From positions 1-5,847 of the forward strand of contig JBLHUT010000225.1 in NCBI GenBank assembly GCA_047629975.1: a stretch of 5,847 nt of DNA, given 5' to 3'. This DNA comes from JBLHUT01 sp047629975 (lineage in GTDB: Bacteria > Pseudomonadota > Alphaproteobacteria > Rhodobacterales > Rhodobacteraceae). The notes beneath the pieces were generated by a model. That model ran no database searches. It had not been told where the DNA came from and saw only the letters and a program-made list of their open reading frames with translations. A program made the position numbers and the translations under genes. Below, in pieces: positions 1 through 5,833 of the stretch; the first letter of the stretch is position 1, and each line of letters begins with the position of its first letter.

Positions 1-94
1 TTCACACAGGCCGGGTCTTGAGGATTATTTTCTTGGCTCTACGGCAGCGCGCGTTGTGCGGCATGCTCGATGTTCTGTGCATGTGATCCGCTAA
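1..94 (+). CDS. Universal stress protein (UspA family), C-terminal fragment
   Basis: This is the 3' end of a gene that begins before the window; base 1 is the third base of a codon, full codons run from 2, and TAA is at 92-94. The 30 visible residues contain GLEDYFLGSTAARVVRHARC followed by SVHVIR. This is the characteristic UspA C-terminus: the G-x-S-x-A-x-x-V nucleotide-loop region, then RHA-x-C-x-V and a final hydrophobic strand ending in R. UspA-family proteins are small cytoplasmic stress proteins, many of which bind ATP through this loop. It lies on the same strand as the sulfur genes but is separated by 147 bp and a possible terminator, so I do not place it in their operon. The family call is firm; the subtype cannot be told from this fragment. 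Confidence 0.85.
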   Translation, partial: SHRPGLEDYFLGSTAARVVRHARCSVHVIR

Positions 95-137
95 GGTGCG
101 CGGTTGTTCTGTGTTGTTTGCGGGCCTTTTGGATGAA

Positions 138-170
138 AGCCGGACACGCTGCCCAAAGCCGGCTGTTTTT
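138..170 (+). terminator. Possible weak Rho-independent terminator after the stress-protein gene
   Basis: AGCCGG (138-143) pairs perfectly with CCGGCT (159-164), followed by G and five T (166-170). The stem is only 6 bp and the loop is 15 nt, so it would be a modest terminator. It lies 44 bp after the stress-protein stop and before the regulator gene, where a terminator would be expected. The octamer AAAGCCGG also occurs twice here (136-143 and 155-162), so the pairing may be partly incidental. Confidence 0.35.
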
Positions 171-241
171 GGAGGCGTTGCCCTGAATAACGCGGCATTG
201 TCGGGTTTGGCTCACATCGTTCAACGCAGGGACCGATCGTC

Positions 242-925
242 ATGAATGCTCCGGATCAGGCGGCAGATGACTGGGTTGAGCGGTTCGCGGGTCTGGCGCG
301 TTTGGAGCCTGCCACCAAGCAGCGGTTGCTTTCCCGAAGTTTGATCCTGGAGGTGCCAAAGGACACCACAATTTTCGGGCCCGGAAATTCGCCCGAAAAT
401 ATGCTGTTCTTGATCGACGGAACGGTGCGTGTTCAGCAGACTTCGGATTCGGGTCATGAAATTGTACTTTACCGGATTCATGCCGGCCAAAGCTGTGTGC
501 TGACGACGGCTTCGCTTTTGGCTTATCAGAATTATGCGGCAGAAGGCATTTCGGAGACAACCGTGCAAGCGGCCGCAATTCCGCGAGCAGTGTTTGATGA
601 TCTGGTGGCAAGCTCGAAATCGTTTCGGGATTTTGTTTTCGCAGCGTTCTCGAAGCGTATTACCGACCTGTTTCTGATGATCGACGAGGTTGCGTTTCAG
701 CGGATGGACGTTCGGTTGGCGTATAAATTGATCGAACTGTCCGGAGGGGAGGACAGCGTTGCGATCACGCACCATAAATTGGCGGTCGAACTTGGCACCG
801 CGCGGGAGGTTGTTTCGCGGCAGTTACAAGAGTTTCACCGGCGAGGATGGATCGAACAGTCACGCCGTAAGGTGCATCTATTGAACCCGACAGCGCTTGA
901 AAAGCTTGCAGGGCAGAATTTTTAA
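242..925 (+). CDS. Crp/Fnr-family transcriptional regulator
   Basis: A 227-residue protein, the usual length for the family. Residues about 15-125 form the cyclic-nucleotide-binding-type beta barrel, with GNSPENMLFLIDGTVRV (48-64) as the barrel core. A long dimerisation helix follows (about 126-165), then a winged helix-turn-helix (about 174-205). The recognition helix carries R188, E189, S192 and R193, combining the CRP RExxxR and FNR ExxSR signatures, so DNA contacts of the GTGA/TGA type are expected. It has a single cysteine, C85, so it is not a 4Fe-4S FNR. The CRP cAMP-binding arginine-serine pair is also absent from its GQSCVLTTASLL loop (82-93). Its signal is therefore unknown; a thiol or sulfide signal is only inference from neighbours. 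ATG 242 is supported by AGGGA (228-232) with a 9-nt spacer. It is the likely regulator of the co-oriented sulfur genes starting 86 bp downstream. Confidence 0.9.
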   Translation: MNAPDQAADDWVERFAGLARLEPATKQRLLSRSLILEVPKDTTIFGPGNSPENMLFLIDGTVRVQQTSDSGHEIVLYRIHAGQSCVLTTASLLAYQNYAAEGISETTVQAAAIPRAVFDDLVASSKSFRDFVFAAFSKRITDLFLMIDEVAFQRMDVRLAYKLIELSGGEDSVAITHHKLAVELGTAREVVSRQLQEFHRRGWIEQSRRKVHLLNPTALEKLAGQNF

Positions 926-941
926 CAGCGGCTGACGGCTT

Positions 942-956
942 GGTGACAATGTCACC
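942..956. promoter_or_regulatory. Perfect 15-bp palindrome, candidate operator of the sulfur operon
   Basis: GGTGACA (942-948), a central A (949) and TGTCACC (950-956) form a perfect 7+1+7 inverted repeat in the gap between the regulator gene and the first operon gene. The half-sites contain GTGA/TCAC, the core bound by CRP-type helices. However, the spacing is TGA-N5-TCA rather than the usual TGA-N6-TCA of CRP and FNR boxes. With one-base loop geometry and no T-tract it is not a terminator. Its centre is 63 bp upstream of ATG 1012. Binding by the neighbouring Crp/Fnr protein is inferred from position and half-site only. Confidence 0.55.
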
Positions 957-982
957 GACACAAAAATCCTAAGCCGTTATCC

Positions 983-992
983 GTTAGCTAAC
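983..992. promoter_or_regulatory. 10-bp palindrome next to the ribosome binding site of the DUF2892 gene
   Basis: GTTAGCTAAC is a perfect self-complementary 10-mer that ends 6 bp before the Shine-Dalgarno sequence. It could be a small operator or part of the promoter/5' leader, or chance. I could not identify a convincing -10/-35 pair around it. Confidence 0.25.
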
Positions 993-998
993 AGTAAC

Positions 999-1004
999 AA
1001 GGAG
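999..1004 (+). promoter_or_regulatory. Strong ribosome binding site fixing the start of the DUF2892 gene
   Basis: AAGGAG with a 7-nt spacer to ATG 1012, a near-ideal Shine-Dalgarno arrangement and one of the strongest in the window. Confidence 0.8.
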
Positions 1005-1011
1005 AAAAGCC

Positions 1012-1224
1012 ATGACTGCAAATGTTGGAACGATTGATAGAGTTTTGCGCGCAATCTTGGGGATTTTGTTGATCGCCCTGCCGTTTGTGAGTGACCTTCT
1101 TGTGGTTCAGGGACCTATCGGGGCGAGCGTTTCGGTGATTGTCGGTCTTGTGATGCTGGCAACCTCGGCGATGCGGTTTTGCCCGCTTTACCGGATAATG
1201 GGCGTGCGGACCTGCAAACCCTGA
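1012..1224 (+). CDS. DUF2892 (YgaP-type) small inner-membrane protein
   Basis: A 70-residue protein that starts MTANVGTIDRVLRAILGILL and has two predicted membrane helices, about 11-30 and 36-55. It ends in a short polar tail with C57 and C68 in FCPLYRIMGVRTCK. N-terminal V-G-x-x-D-R, the glycine-rich first helix and the CPLY-x-x-x-G-x-x-TC tail are hallmarks of DUF2892. In E. coli YgaP the same membrane domain is joined to a rhodanese domain, and stand-alone copies are common in sulfide and persulfide oxidation operons. Its exact role is unknown; a membrane anchor or sulfur-relay helper using the cysteine pair is inference. It is the first gene after the palindrome and probably the promoter-proximal gene of the operon. 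Confidence 0.88.
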   Translation: MTANVGTIDRVLRAILGILLIALPFVSDLLVVQGPIGASVSVIVGLVMLATSAMRFCPLYRIMGVRTCKP

Positions 1225-1335
1225 AGCTGTGTGTTTGGAAAGAGAGCCGCGAGACAGGTTGTGTTGTGTTGTCTTGGTCTGGCGGATTTCAGCACCTCTT
1301 TCTTCAACATCCGAGCAATCACTATGAGTTTTTTC

Positions 1336-1341
1336 AGGAGG
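1336..1341 (+). promoter_or_regulatory. Ribosome binding site that decides the dioxygenase start
   Basis: A perfect AGGAGG with a 6-nt spacer to ATG 1348. The same frame is open upstream with ATGs at 1231 and 1324, but neither has a comparable site, and the added residues do not resemble the family's N-terminus. This supports ATG 1348. Confidence 0.85.
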
Positions 1342-1347
1342 CCCGAA

Positions 1348-2229
1348 ATGACATACCCCGTTGATATGAGCATCACGCCAGAGGTATCGGCGCATTTTGA
1401 TACTGCGACCAACACCATCAGTTATATTGTCAAGGATCCCGACAGCCTGCATTGCGCGATCATCGATAGCGTTATGGATATCGACTATGCGGCGGGACGG
1501 ATCACCTATGAACACGCGGATGCCCTGATTGCGGAAATCCGGTCGCGCGGCCTGATACTGGACTGGATTATCGAAACCCATGTCCATGCCGATCATTTGA
1601 GTGCGGCGCCCTATATCCAGCAGGAACTTGGCGGAAAAATCGGGGTCGGGGCGAAAATACTGATTGTGCAAGACACATTCGGCAAGGTCTTTAACGAAGG
1701 GACAGAGTTTCAGCGGGACGGATCACAATTCGATGCCCTGTTCGAGGATGCAGACACCTATCGGATCGGTACGATGCAAGCCTTTGCGATGTACACGCCC
1801 GGGCACACCCCTGCCTGCATGGTGCATGTGACGGGCGACACGGCCTTTGTTGGTGATACGTTGTTCATGCCTGACGGGGGGTCGGCGCGGGCTGATTTTC
1901 CGGGGGGGGATGCTGGCGTTTTGTACGACAGCATTCAAAAGGTGCTGTCATTGCCTGATGCGATGCGGCTGTTCATGTGCCACGATTACGCCCCCAATGG
2001 CCGCGATATTCAGTGGGAAACGACTGTTTGTGCGGAAAAAGCAGACAATATCCATGTCGGTGGCGGTGCATCCCGTGAGGACTTTGTCCGGCTTCGGACC
2101 AAGCGGGACGCGCAGCTGGATATGCCAAAACTGATTATCCCGTCGCTTCAGGTCAATATGCGTGCGGGCGAGGTGCCGACCGACAAGGATGGCAATCCGA
2201 TGCTCAAAGTACCTGTGAATGTGCTGTAA
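1348..2229 (+). CDS. Persulfide dioxygenase (ETHE1/Blh-like, metallo-beta-lactamase fold)
   Basis: A 293-residue cytoplasmic enzyme that should oxidise glutathione persulfide with O2 to sulfite, using mononuclear non-haem iron. The fold's signature THVHADHL (77-84) gives H78, H80, D82 and H83. H153 lies in TPGHTP, D170 in GDTLF and H212 in CHDY. In ETHE1-type dioxygenases the iron ligands correspond to H78, H153 and D170. GSARADF-x-x-GDA (178-189) matches the ETHE1 GRTDF-x-x-GDA substrate-pocket segment and separates it from glyoxalase II. The N-terminal TNTISYIVKDP and IDSVMDID (39-46) are also typical. Agrobacterium and Xylella Blh have an extra N-terminal DUF442 domain; here that domain is encoded by the next gene. 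The gene starts 123 bp after the DUF2892 stop and ends 30 bp before the DUF442 gene. Specificity for glutathione persulfide is inferred from the family. Confidence 0.92.
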   Translation: MTYPVDMSITPEVSAHFDTATNTISYIVKDPDSLHCAIIDSVMDIDYAAGRITYEHADALIAEIRSRGLILDWIIETHVHADHLSAAPYIQQELGGKIGVGAKILIVQDTFGKVFNEGTEFQRDGSQFDALFEDADTYRIGTMQAFAMYTPGHTPACMVHVTGDTAFVGDTLFMPDGGSARADFPGGDAGVLYDSIQKVLSLPDAMRLFMCHDYAPNGRDIQWETTVCAEKADNIHVGGGASREDFVRLRTKRDAQLDMPKLIIPSLQVNMRAGEVPTDKDGNPMLKVPVNVL

Positions 2230-2259
2230 CCTGTAACGCTGAACACTGGAGAAGTCGCC

Positions 2260-2643
2260 ATGGACTATAAATCACTGACGCGGGGTCTGTCAGTTGGCTC
2301 GCAGGTTACCGTTGCGGATTTGCCCGCACTCAAGCAGGCCGGATTCCGTGCCATTATCTGCAATCGACCTGACGGGGAAGAGGCTGACCAGCCCACCTTT
2401 GAAGAGGTGTCGAGAGCCGCGCAGGATCTGGGCCTCGAGACGTTGTACCTTCCGGTTGTGGCGGGAAGGGTGAGCGATAAAGAGGCTGCGGCCTTTGGCG
2501 CTGCGTTGACGACGCTGCCCGGACCGGTGCTTGCCTTTTGCCGTTCAGGGTTGCGCACAACCACGCTTTGGTCGCTGTCCGAGGCTAAATCAAAGCCGTT
2601 CTTTAGCCGATATTCCGAATGCGACAAAGGCTGCGGGCTATGA
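2260..2643 (+). CDS. DUF442/TIGR01244 phosphatase-like sulfur-transfer domain, cut off from SQR by a frameshift
   Basis: A 127-residue product. Residues 1-112 form a complete DUF442 domain: an N-terminal SVGSQVTVADLPALKQAGF segment, ICNRPDGE (33-40), and the tyrosine-phosphatase-like loop CRSGLRTTTLW (94-104) with C94 as the likely nucleophile. The loop is C-x-x-G-x-R rather than true C-x5-R, as is usual in DUF442, so phosphatase activity is doubtful; a sulfurtransferase role is proposed for the family but not settled. ATG 2260 has GGAG (2248-2251) 8 nt upstream. The last 15 residues (from PFFSRY) do not fit the family. Reading one base later from about 2603 gives LADIPNATKAAGYDM, the expected linker into SQR. 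The intact fusion would be about 558 residues. The domain looks functional, so I call it a CDS rather than simply dead. Confidence 0.8.
   Translation: MDYKSLTRGLSVGSQVTVADLPALKQAGFRAIICNRPDGEEADQPTFEEVSRAAQDLGLETLYLPVVAGRVSDKEAAAFGAALTTLPGPVLAFCRSGLRTTTLWSLSEAKSKPFFSRYSECDKGCGL
2599..2605 (+). other. Likely +1 frameshift point between the DUF442 and SQR domains
   Basis: The DUF442 frame reads CCG TTC TTT AGC here, while the family-like linker continues as TTA GCC GAT from 2603. Removing one T from the TTT run (2602-2604) joins the two frames without another change. No stop codon or strong slippery heptamer is visible. Indel, sequencing error, or low-level frameshifting in which Phe-tRNA moves from TTT to TTA are all possible. 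Confidence 0.7.
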
Positions 2644-2644
2644 C

Positions 2645-3937
2645 ATGGGCGGTGTTGTGCGGCGGATCGTGAATGGCGGCAAGACACCTACCGACACAGG
2701 GGATGCGTCTTTTGAAATTGTGATCGTCGGTGCCGGTGCGGGAGGTATCGCGGCGGCGGCGAGTTTGAAGGCGCGCAAGCCGGGACTTGAGATTGCAATA
2801 ATCGATCCGGCCGATATTCATTATTACCAACCCGGCTGGACCATGGTCGGGGGCGGAATATTCGAGGCCGCCGATACGGCACGCACGATGGGGTCGTTGA
2901 TCCCGCGCGGCGTGCACTGGATCAAGGGGGCGGTTGCAGCCTTTGAACCGGACAACAACGCGATTATTCTGGATGGCTGCCGCGTGGTGAAATATTCGCG
3001 CCTGATCGTGTGTCCGGGGCTAAAGCTGGATTGGCACAAGGTGGAGGGTCTGGTCGAGACGTTGGGCAAAAACGGGGTTACGTCGAACTACCGGTACGAT
3101 CTTGCGCCCTATACCTGGGAGTTGGTGCGGAGCATGAAAGCGGGGCGTGCTATCTTTACGCAGCCCGCAATGCCGATCAAATGTGCCGGTGCGCCGCAAA
3201 AGGCGATGTATCTGTCCAAGGATGCATGGTTTCGACGCGGGGTGCTGAAAAACATCGACACCCAGTTCAACACGGCAGGCGGGGTTCTGTTCGGGGTAAA
3301 GGATTATGTTCCGGCGTTGATGGAGTACGTCCGCAAATACGATGCGACGTTGAATTATTTTCACACGCTGGTCGCGGTCGATGGCCCTGCGAAAACGGCA
3401 TGGTTCGATGTGGTCAAGCGCGATGCGCCGGTCGAGCGGGTGGAGATGGATTTTGACATGCTGCATGTGTGCCCGCCACAGGCTGCGCCCGATTTTATCA
3501 AAGTGTCGCCTTTGGCGGATGCCGCAGGCTGGGTCGATGTCGATCAGGCGACGTTGCGGCACAAAACCTATGATAATATCTGGTCGTTGGGGGATGTGAT
3601 GAACGCGCCCAACGCGAAAACGGCGGCGGCGGCGCGTTTGCAGGCACCGATTGTGGTGGAAAATATTATTGCCGATATGCGTGGCGGCGCCGCTGTCGCG
3701 CAATATAACGGGTACGGATCGTGCCCGTTGACGGTAGAGCGCGGCAAGATCGTGTTGGCTGAATTCGGCTATGGCGGAGCGTTGCTACCGAGCTTTCCCA
3801 AGGCGATAATCGATGGCACCAAGCCGTCTCGCGTGGCATGGTTCCTCAAGGAAAAGCTGTTACCGCCGGTATATTGGCAGGGGATGCTAAAGGGCCGTGA
3901 ATGGATGGCCAAACCTGAAAAAATTACAGCCCGTTAG
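2645..3937 (+). CDS. sqr: Sulfide:quinone oxidoreductase, human-SQOR-like (C-terminal part of a usual DUF442-SQR fusion)
   Basis: A 430-residue flavoprotein from ATG 2645. It should oxidise H2S to sulfane sulfur, pass electrons to quinone, and sit peripherally on the inner membrane. The FAD-binding Rossmann motif is IVIVGAGAGGIAAA (25-38), ending its second strand at D54. PIKCAGAPQKAMYL (177-190) places catalytic C180, and GYGSCPLTV (356-364) places C360, equivalent to human SQOR C201 and C379. ADAAGWVDVD (291-300) and IWSLGDVMNAPNAKTAAAAR (312-331) form the second FAD contact. LPPVYWQGMLKG (406-417) is the membrane-binding C-terminal region. The frame is open upstream to TTG 2531, but that part is out-of-frame DUF442. 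The ATG is one base after the upstream TGA (TGACATG), and its own ribosome site is weak (AAAGG 2626-2630, 14-nt spacer), so reinitiation is likely if it is made separately. All catalytic residues are present. Confidence 0.88.
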   Translation: MGGVVRRIVNGGKTPTDTGDASFEIVIVGAGAGGIAAAASLKARKPGLEIAIIDPADIHYYQPGWTMVGGGIFEAADTARTMGSLIPRGVHWIKGAVAAFEPDNNAIILDGCRVVKYSRLIVCPGLKLDWHKVEGLVETLGKNGVTSNYRYDLAPYTWELVRSMKAGRAIFTQPAMPIKCAGAPQKAMYLSKDAWFRRGVLKNIDTQFNTAGGVLFGVKDYVPALMEYVRKYDATLNYFHTLVAVDGPAKTAWFDVVKRDAPVERVEMDFDMLHVCPPQAAPDFIKVSPLADAAGWVDVDQATLRHKTYDNIWSLGDVMNAPNAKTAAAARLQAPIVVENIIADMRGGAAVAQYNGYGSCPLTVERGKIVLAEFGYGGALLPSFPKAIIDGTKPSRVAWFLKEKLLPPVYWQGMLKGREWMAKPEKITAR

Positions 3938-4001
3938 GGTAATCAAGACGCCAGCTTTGCCAAAAAGCGCCAAAAGTGGCCACGACAGGACCGAGCCCCG
4001 A

Positions 4002-5744
4002 ATGACTTCTTATCTGACCCGCGCCCTTCCGATCCTGACGTGGGGGCGTGTTTATGACCGTTCGGCGCTGGGCAATGATCTGATTGCGGCGTTGATTGTC
4101 ACGATTATGCTGATCCCGCAATCGTTGGCCTATGCGTTGCTGGCGGGGCTGCCGCCCGAGGCAGGGCTATATGCCTCGATCGCGCCGATCATGCTTTACG
4201 CGGTGTTTGGCACCAGTCGGGCATTGGCGGTGGGGCCTGTGGCGGTGGTGTCGTTGATGACGGCGGCCGCGCTTGCCAATATCGTCGAGCAAGGGACGAT
4301 GGGCTACGCGGTGGCTGCTTTGTCGCTGGCGGGTTTGTCGGGGCTTATCTTGTTGGCAATGGGGGTTTTGCGCCTTGGGTTTGTGGCGAACTTTCTGTCG
4401 CATCCGGTGATTGCGGGGTTCATCACGGCCTCGGGGATTATTATCGCCGCCAGCCAGATCAAGCATATTCTGGGGATTGAGGCCCATGGGCACAATCTTT
4501 TGGAGATTGTTATCTCGTTGGGTCAGCATTTGTTTGAGGTAAATTTGGCCACTGCGGTGATCGGTATTACGGGTACGGCGGTTTTGTTCTGGGTACGCAA
4601 AGGCTTGAAACCCATGCTACAGCGTTTCGGCGTTGGGGGGGGGCTGACAGGTGTTGCCGTAAAGGCGGGGCCGGTTTTTGTTGTCGTTCTTAGCACGCTG
4701 GCTGTGTGGGGTTTTGGACTGGCTGACCACGGGGTCAGGATTGTGGGCGAGGTTCCGCAAAGCCTGCCACCTTTGACGTTGCCGTCGTTTTCGCCGTCGT
4801 TGTTGGGCCAACTTTTGTTACCGGCCTTTCTGATCTCGATCATCGGGTTTGTAGAGTCGATTTCGGTCGCGCAAACGCTGGCGGCTAAAAAGCGCCAAAA
4901 GATCGACCCGGATCAGGAGTTGATCGGGTTGGGAGCCGCGAATGTTGCGGCGTCCCTGACGGGTGGGTTTCCGGTGACGGGCGGATTTTCACGTTCGGTC
5001 GTGAACTTTGACGCCGGAGCCGAGACCCCCGCGGCGGGGGCTTTTACGGCGGTCGGGTTGGCTATTGCCGCGCTGTTTCTGACACCGTTGATCTATTTTC
5101 TGCCCAAGGCGACGCTTGCCGCCACCATTATCGTGGCTGTGTTGAGCCTTGTGGATTTCAGTATTCTCAAGCGTAGCTGGGCCTATTCAAAGGCCGATTT
5201 TACAGCGGTTTTCGCCACCATCCTTTTGACCCTGACACTTGGGGTCGAGGCAGGTGTTTCGACGGGTGTCGGGTTGTCGATCCTGCTGCATCTTTACAAA
5301 TCGTCCCGCCCGCACATCGCCGAAGTGGGGCAGGTTCCGGGAACCGAACATTTTCGCAATATCCTCCGGCATGACGTGCTGACCGAGCCACATATTGTGA
5401 CGCTTCGGGTTGATGAGAGCCTTTATTTTGCCAACGCCCGCTATCTTGAGGACAAGATTCACAACCGCGTGGCAAAGGACCCTGAAATCCGCCACGTGAT
5501 CCTGCAATGCTCGGCGATAAACGAGATCGACCTGAGCGCGCTTGAATCGCTGGAAGTCATCAACGAACGCTTGCATGAAATGAACGTGAAATTACACCTG
5601 TCAGAGGTCAAAGGCCCGGTTATGGATCGCCTCAAAGAACAGCATTTTCTGAGAGACCTGACCGGGCATGTGTTTTTAAGCCAGTTTGATGCTGTAAGCG
5701 CATTGAAGCAGAAAGAGCCACAAAACGCTGTGCGGTCGCAATGA
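4002..5744 (+). CDS. SulP/SLC26-family inorganic anion transporter with STAS domain
   Basis: A 580-residue inner-membrane transporter, normal length for SulP. LPILTWGRVYDRSALGNDLI (9-28) is the typical entry. Residues 29-46 hold the family signature (IPQSLAYALLAGLPPEAGLY, 38-57). The membrane core runs to about 430, including VGPVAVVSLMTA (78-89) and GGFPVTGGFSRSVVN (321-335), the conserved substrate-site loop. The cytoplasmic STAS domain covers about 462-565, with INEIDLSALESLEVI (506-520). The core has the usual 12-14 hydrophobic segments. ATG 4002 begins at the conserved region; its ribosome site is weak (AGGA 3987-3990, 11-nt spacer). An ATG at 3897 would overlap SQR and adds a non-conserved tail. 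It begins 64 bp after SQR, probably in the same operon. Sulfate or sulfite as substrate is inferred from context; SulP members also carry bicarbonate, chloride and other anions, and direction cannot be read from sequence. Confidence 0.92.
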   Translation: MTSYLTRALPILTWGRVYDRSALGNDLIAALIVTIMLIPQSLAYALLAGLPPEAGLYASIAPIMLYAVFGTSRALAVGPVAVVSLMTAAALANIVEQGTMGYAVAALSLAGLSGLILLAMGVLRLGFVANFLSHPVIAGFITASGIIIAASQIKHILGIEAHGHNLLEIVISLGQHLFEVNLATAVIGITGTAVLFWVRKGLKPMLQRFGVGGGLTGVAVKAGPVFVVVLSTLAVWGFGLADHGVRIVGEVPQSLPPLTLPSFSPSLLGQLLLPAFLISIIGFVESISVAQTLAAKKRQKIDPDQELIGLGAANVAASLTGGFPVTGGFSRSVVNFDAGAETPAAGAFTAVGLAIAALFLTPLIYFLPKATLAATIIVAVLSLVDFSILKRSWAYSKADFTAVFATILLTLTLGVEAGVSTGVGLSILLHLYKSSRPHIAEVGQVPGTEHFRNILRHDVLTEPHIVTLRVDESLYFANARYLEDKIHNRVAKDPEIRHVILQCSAINEIDLSALESLEVINERLHEMNVKLHLSEVKGPVMDRLKEQHFLRDLTGHVFLSQFDAVSALKQKEPQNAVRSQ

Positions 5745-5791
5745 ACTTTGTGGCGACTTGGTTCTGACTGACTGACGCCGCAGGCTTGGTG

Positions 5792-5833
5792 TGGGGGTTC
5801 AGGTTTGCATGATCCAAAGCCCCCAAACTTTGG
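5792..5833 (+). repeat. Overlapping inverted repeats after the transporter gene
   Basis: TGGGGG (5792-5797) pairs with CCCCCA (5820-5825), with inner TTTG/CAAA pairing (5804-5807 with 5815-5818). CCAAAG (5814-5819) also pairs with CTTTGG (5828-5833) over an 8-nt loop. The two stems share bases and exclude each other. GCATGATC occurs twice around them (5807-5814, 5836-5843). There is no T-tract, so I do not call an intrinsic terminator, although the position after the last operon gene would suit one. Confidence 0.35.

Noticed and set aside
39..224. Minus-strand 61-codon frame at the window start
   Set aside because: It overlaps the stress-protein end and intergenic DNA, with no recognisable motif or convincing ribosome site.
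1231..1347. N-terminal extension of the dioxygenase from ATG 1231 or 1324
   Set aside because: Neither ATG has a good ribosome site, the added residues are unlike the family, and ATG 1348 has a perfect AGGAGG.
988..1671. Long minus-strand frame of 227 codons
   Set aside because: It spans two well-supported + strand genes and their gap, is rich in H, R and Q without any recognisable domain, and looks like an antisense shadow.
2531..2644. SQR starting at TTG 2531
   Set aside because: This stretch is the DUF442 gene read in another frame; family-like sequence begins only near 2603.
3020..3703. Minus-strand frame of 227 codons opposite SQR
   Set aside because: It lies entirely opposite conserved SQR coding sequence and has no family features.
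3897..4001. SulP starting at ATG 3897 inside the SQR gene
   Set aside because: The extra 35 residues are basic and not conserved; typical SulP sequence starts at ATG 4002.
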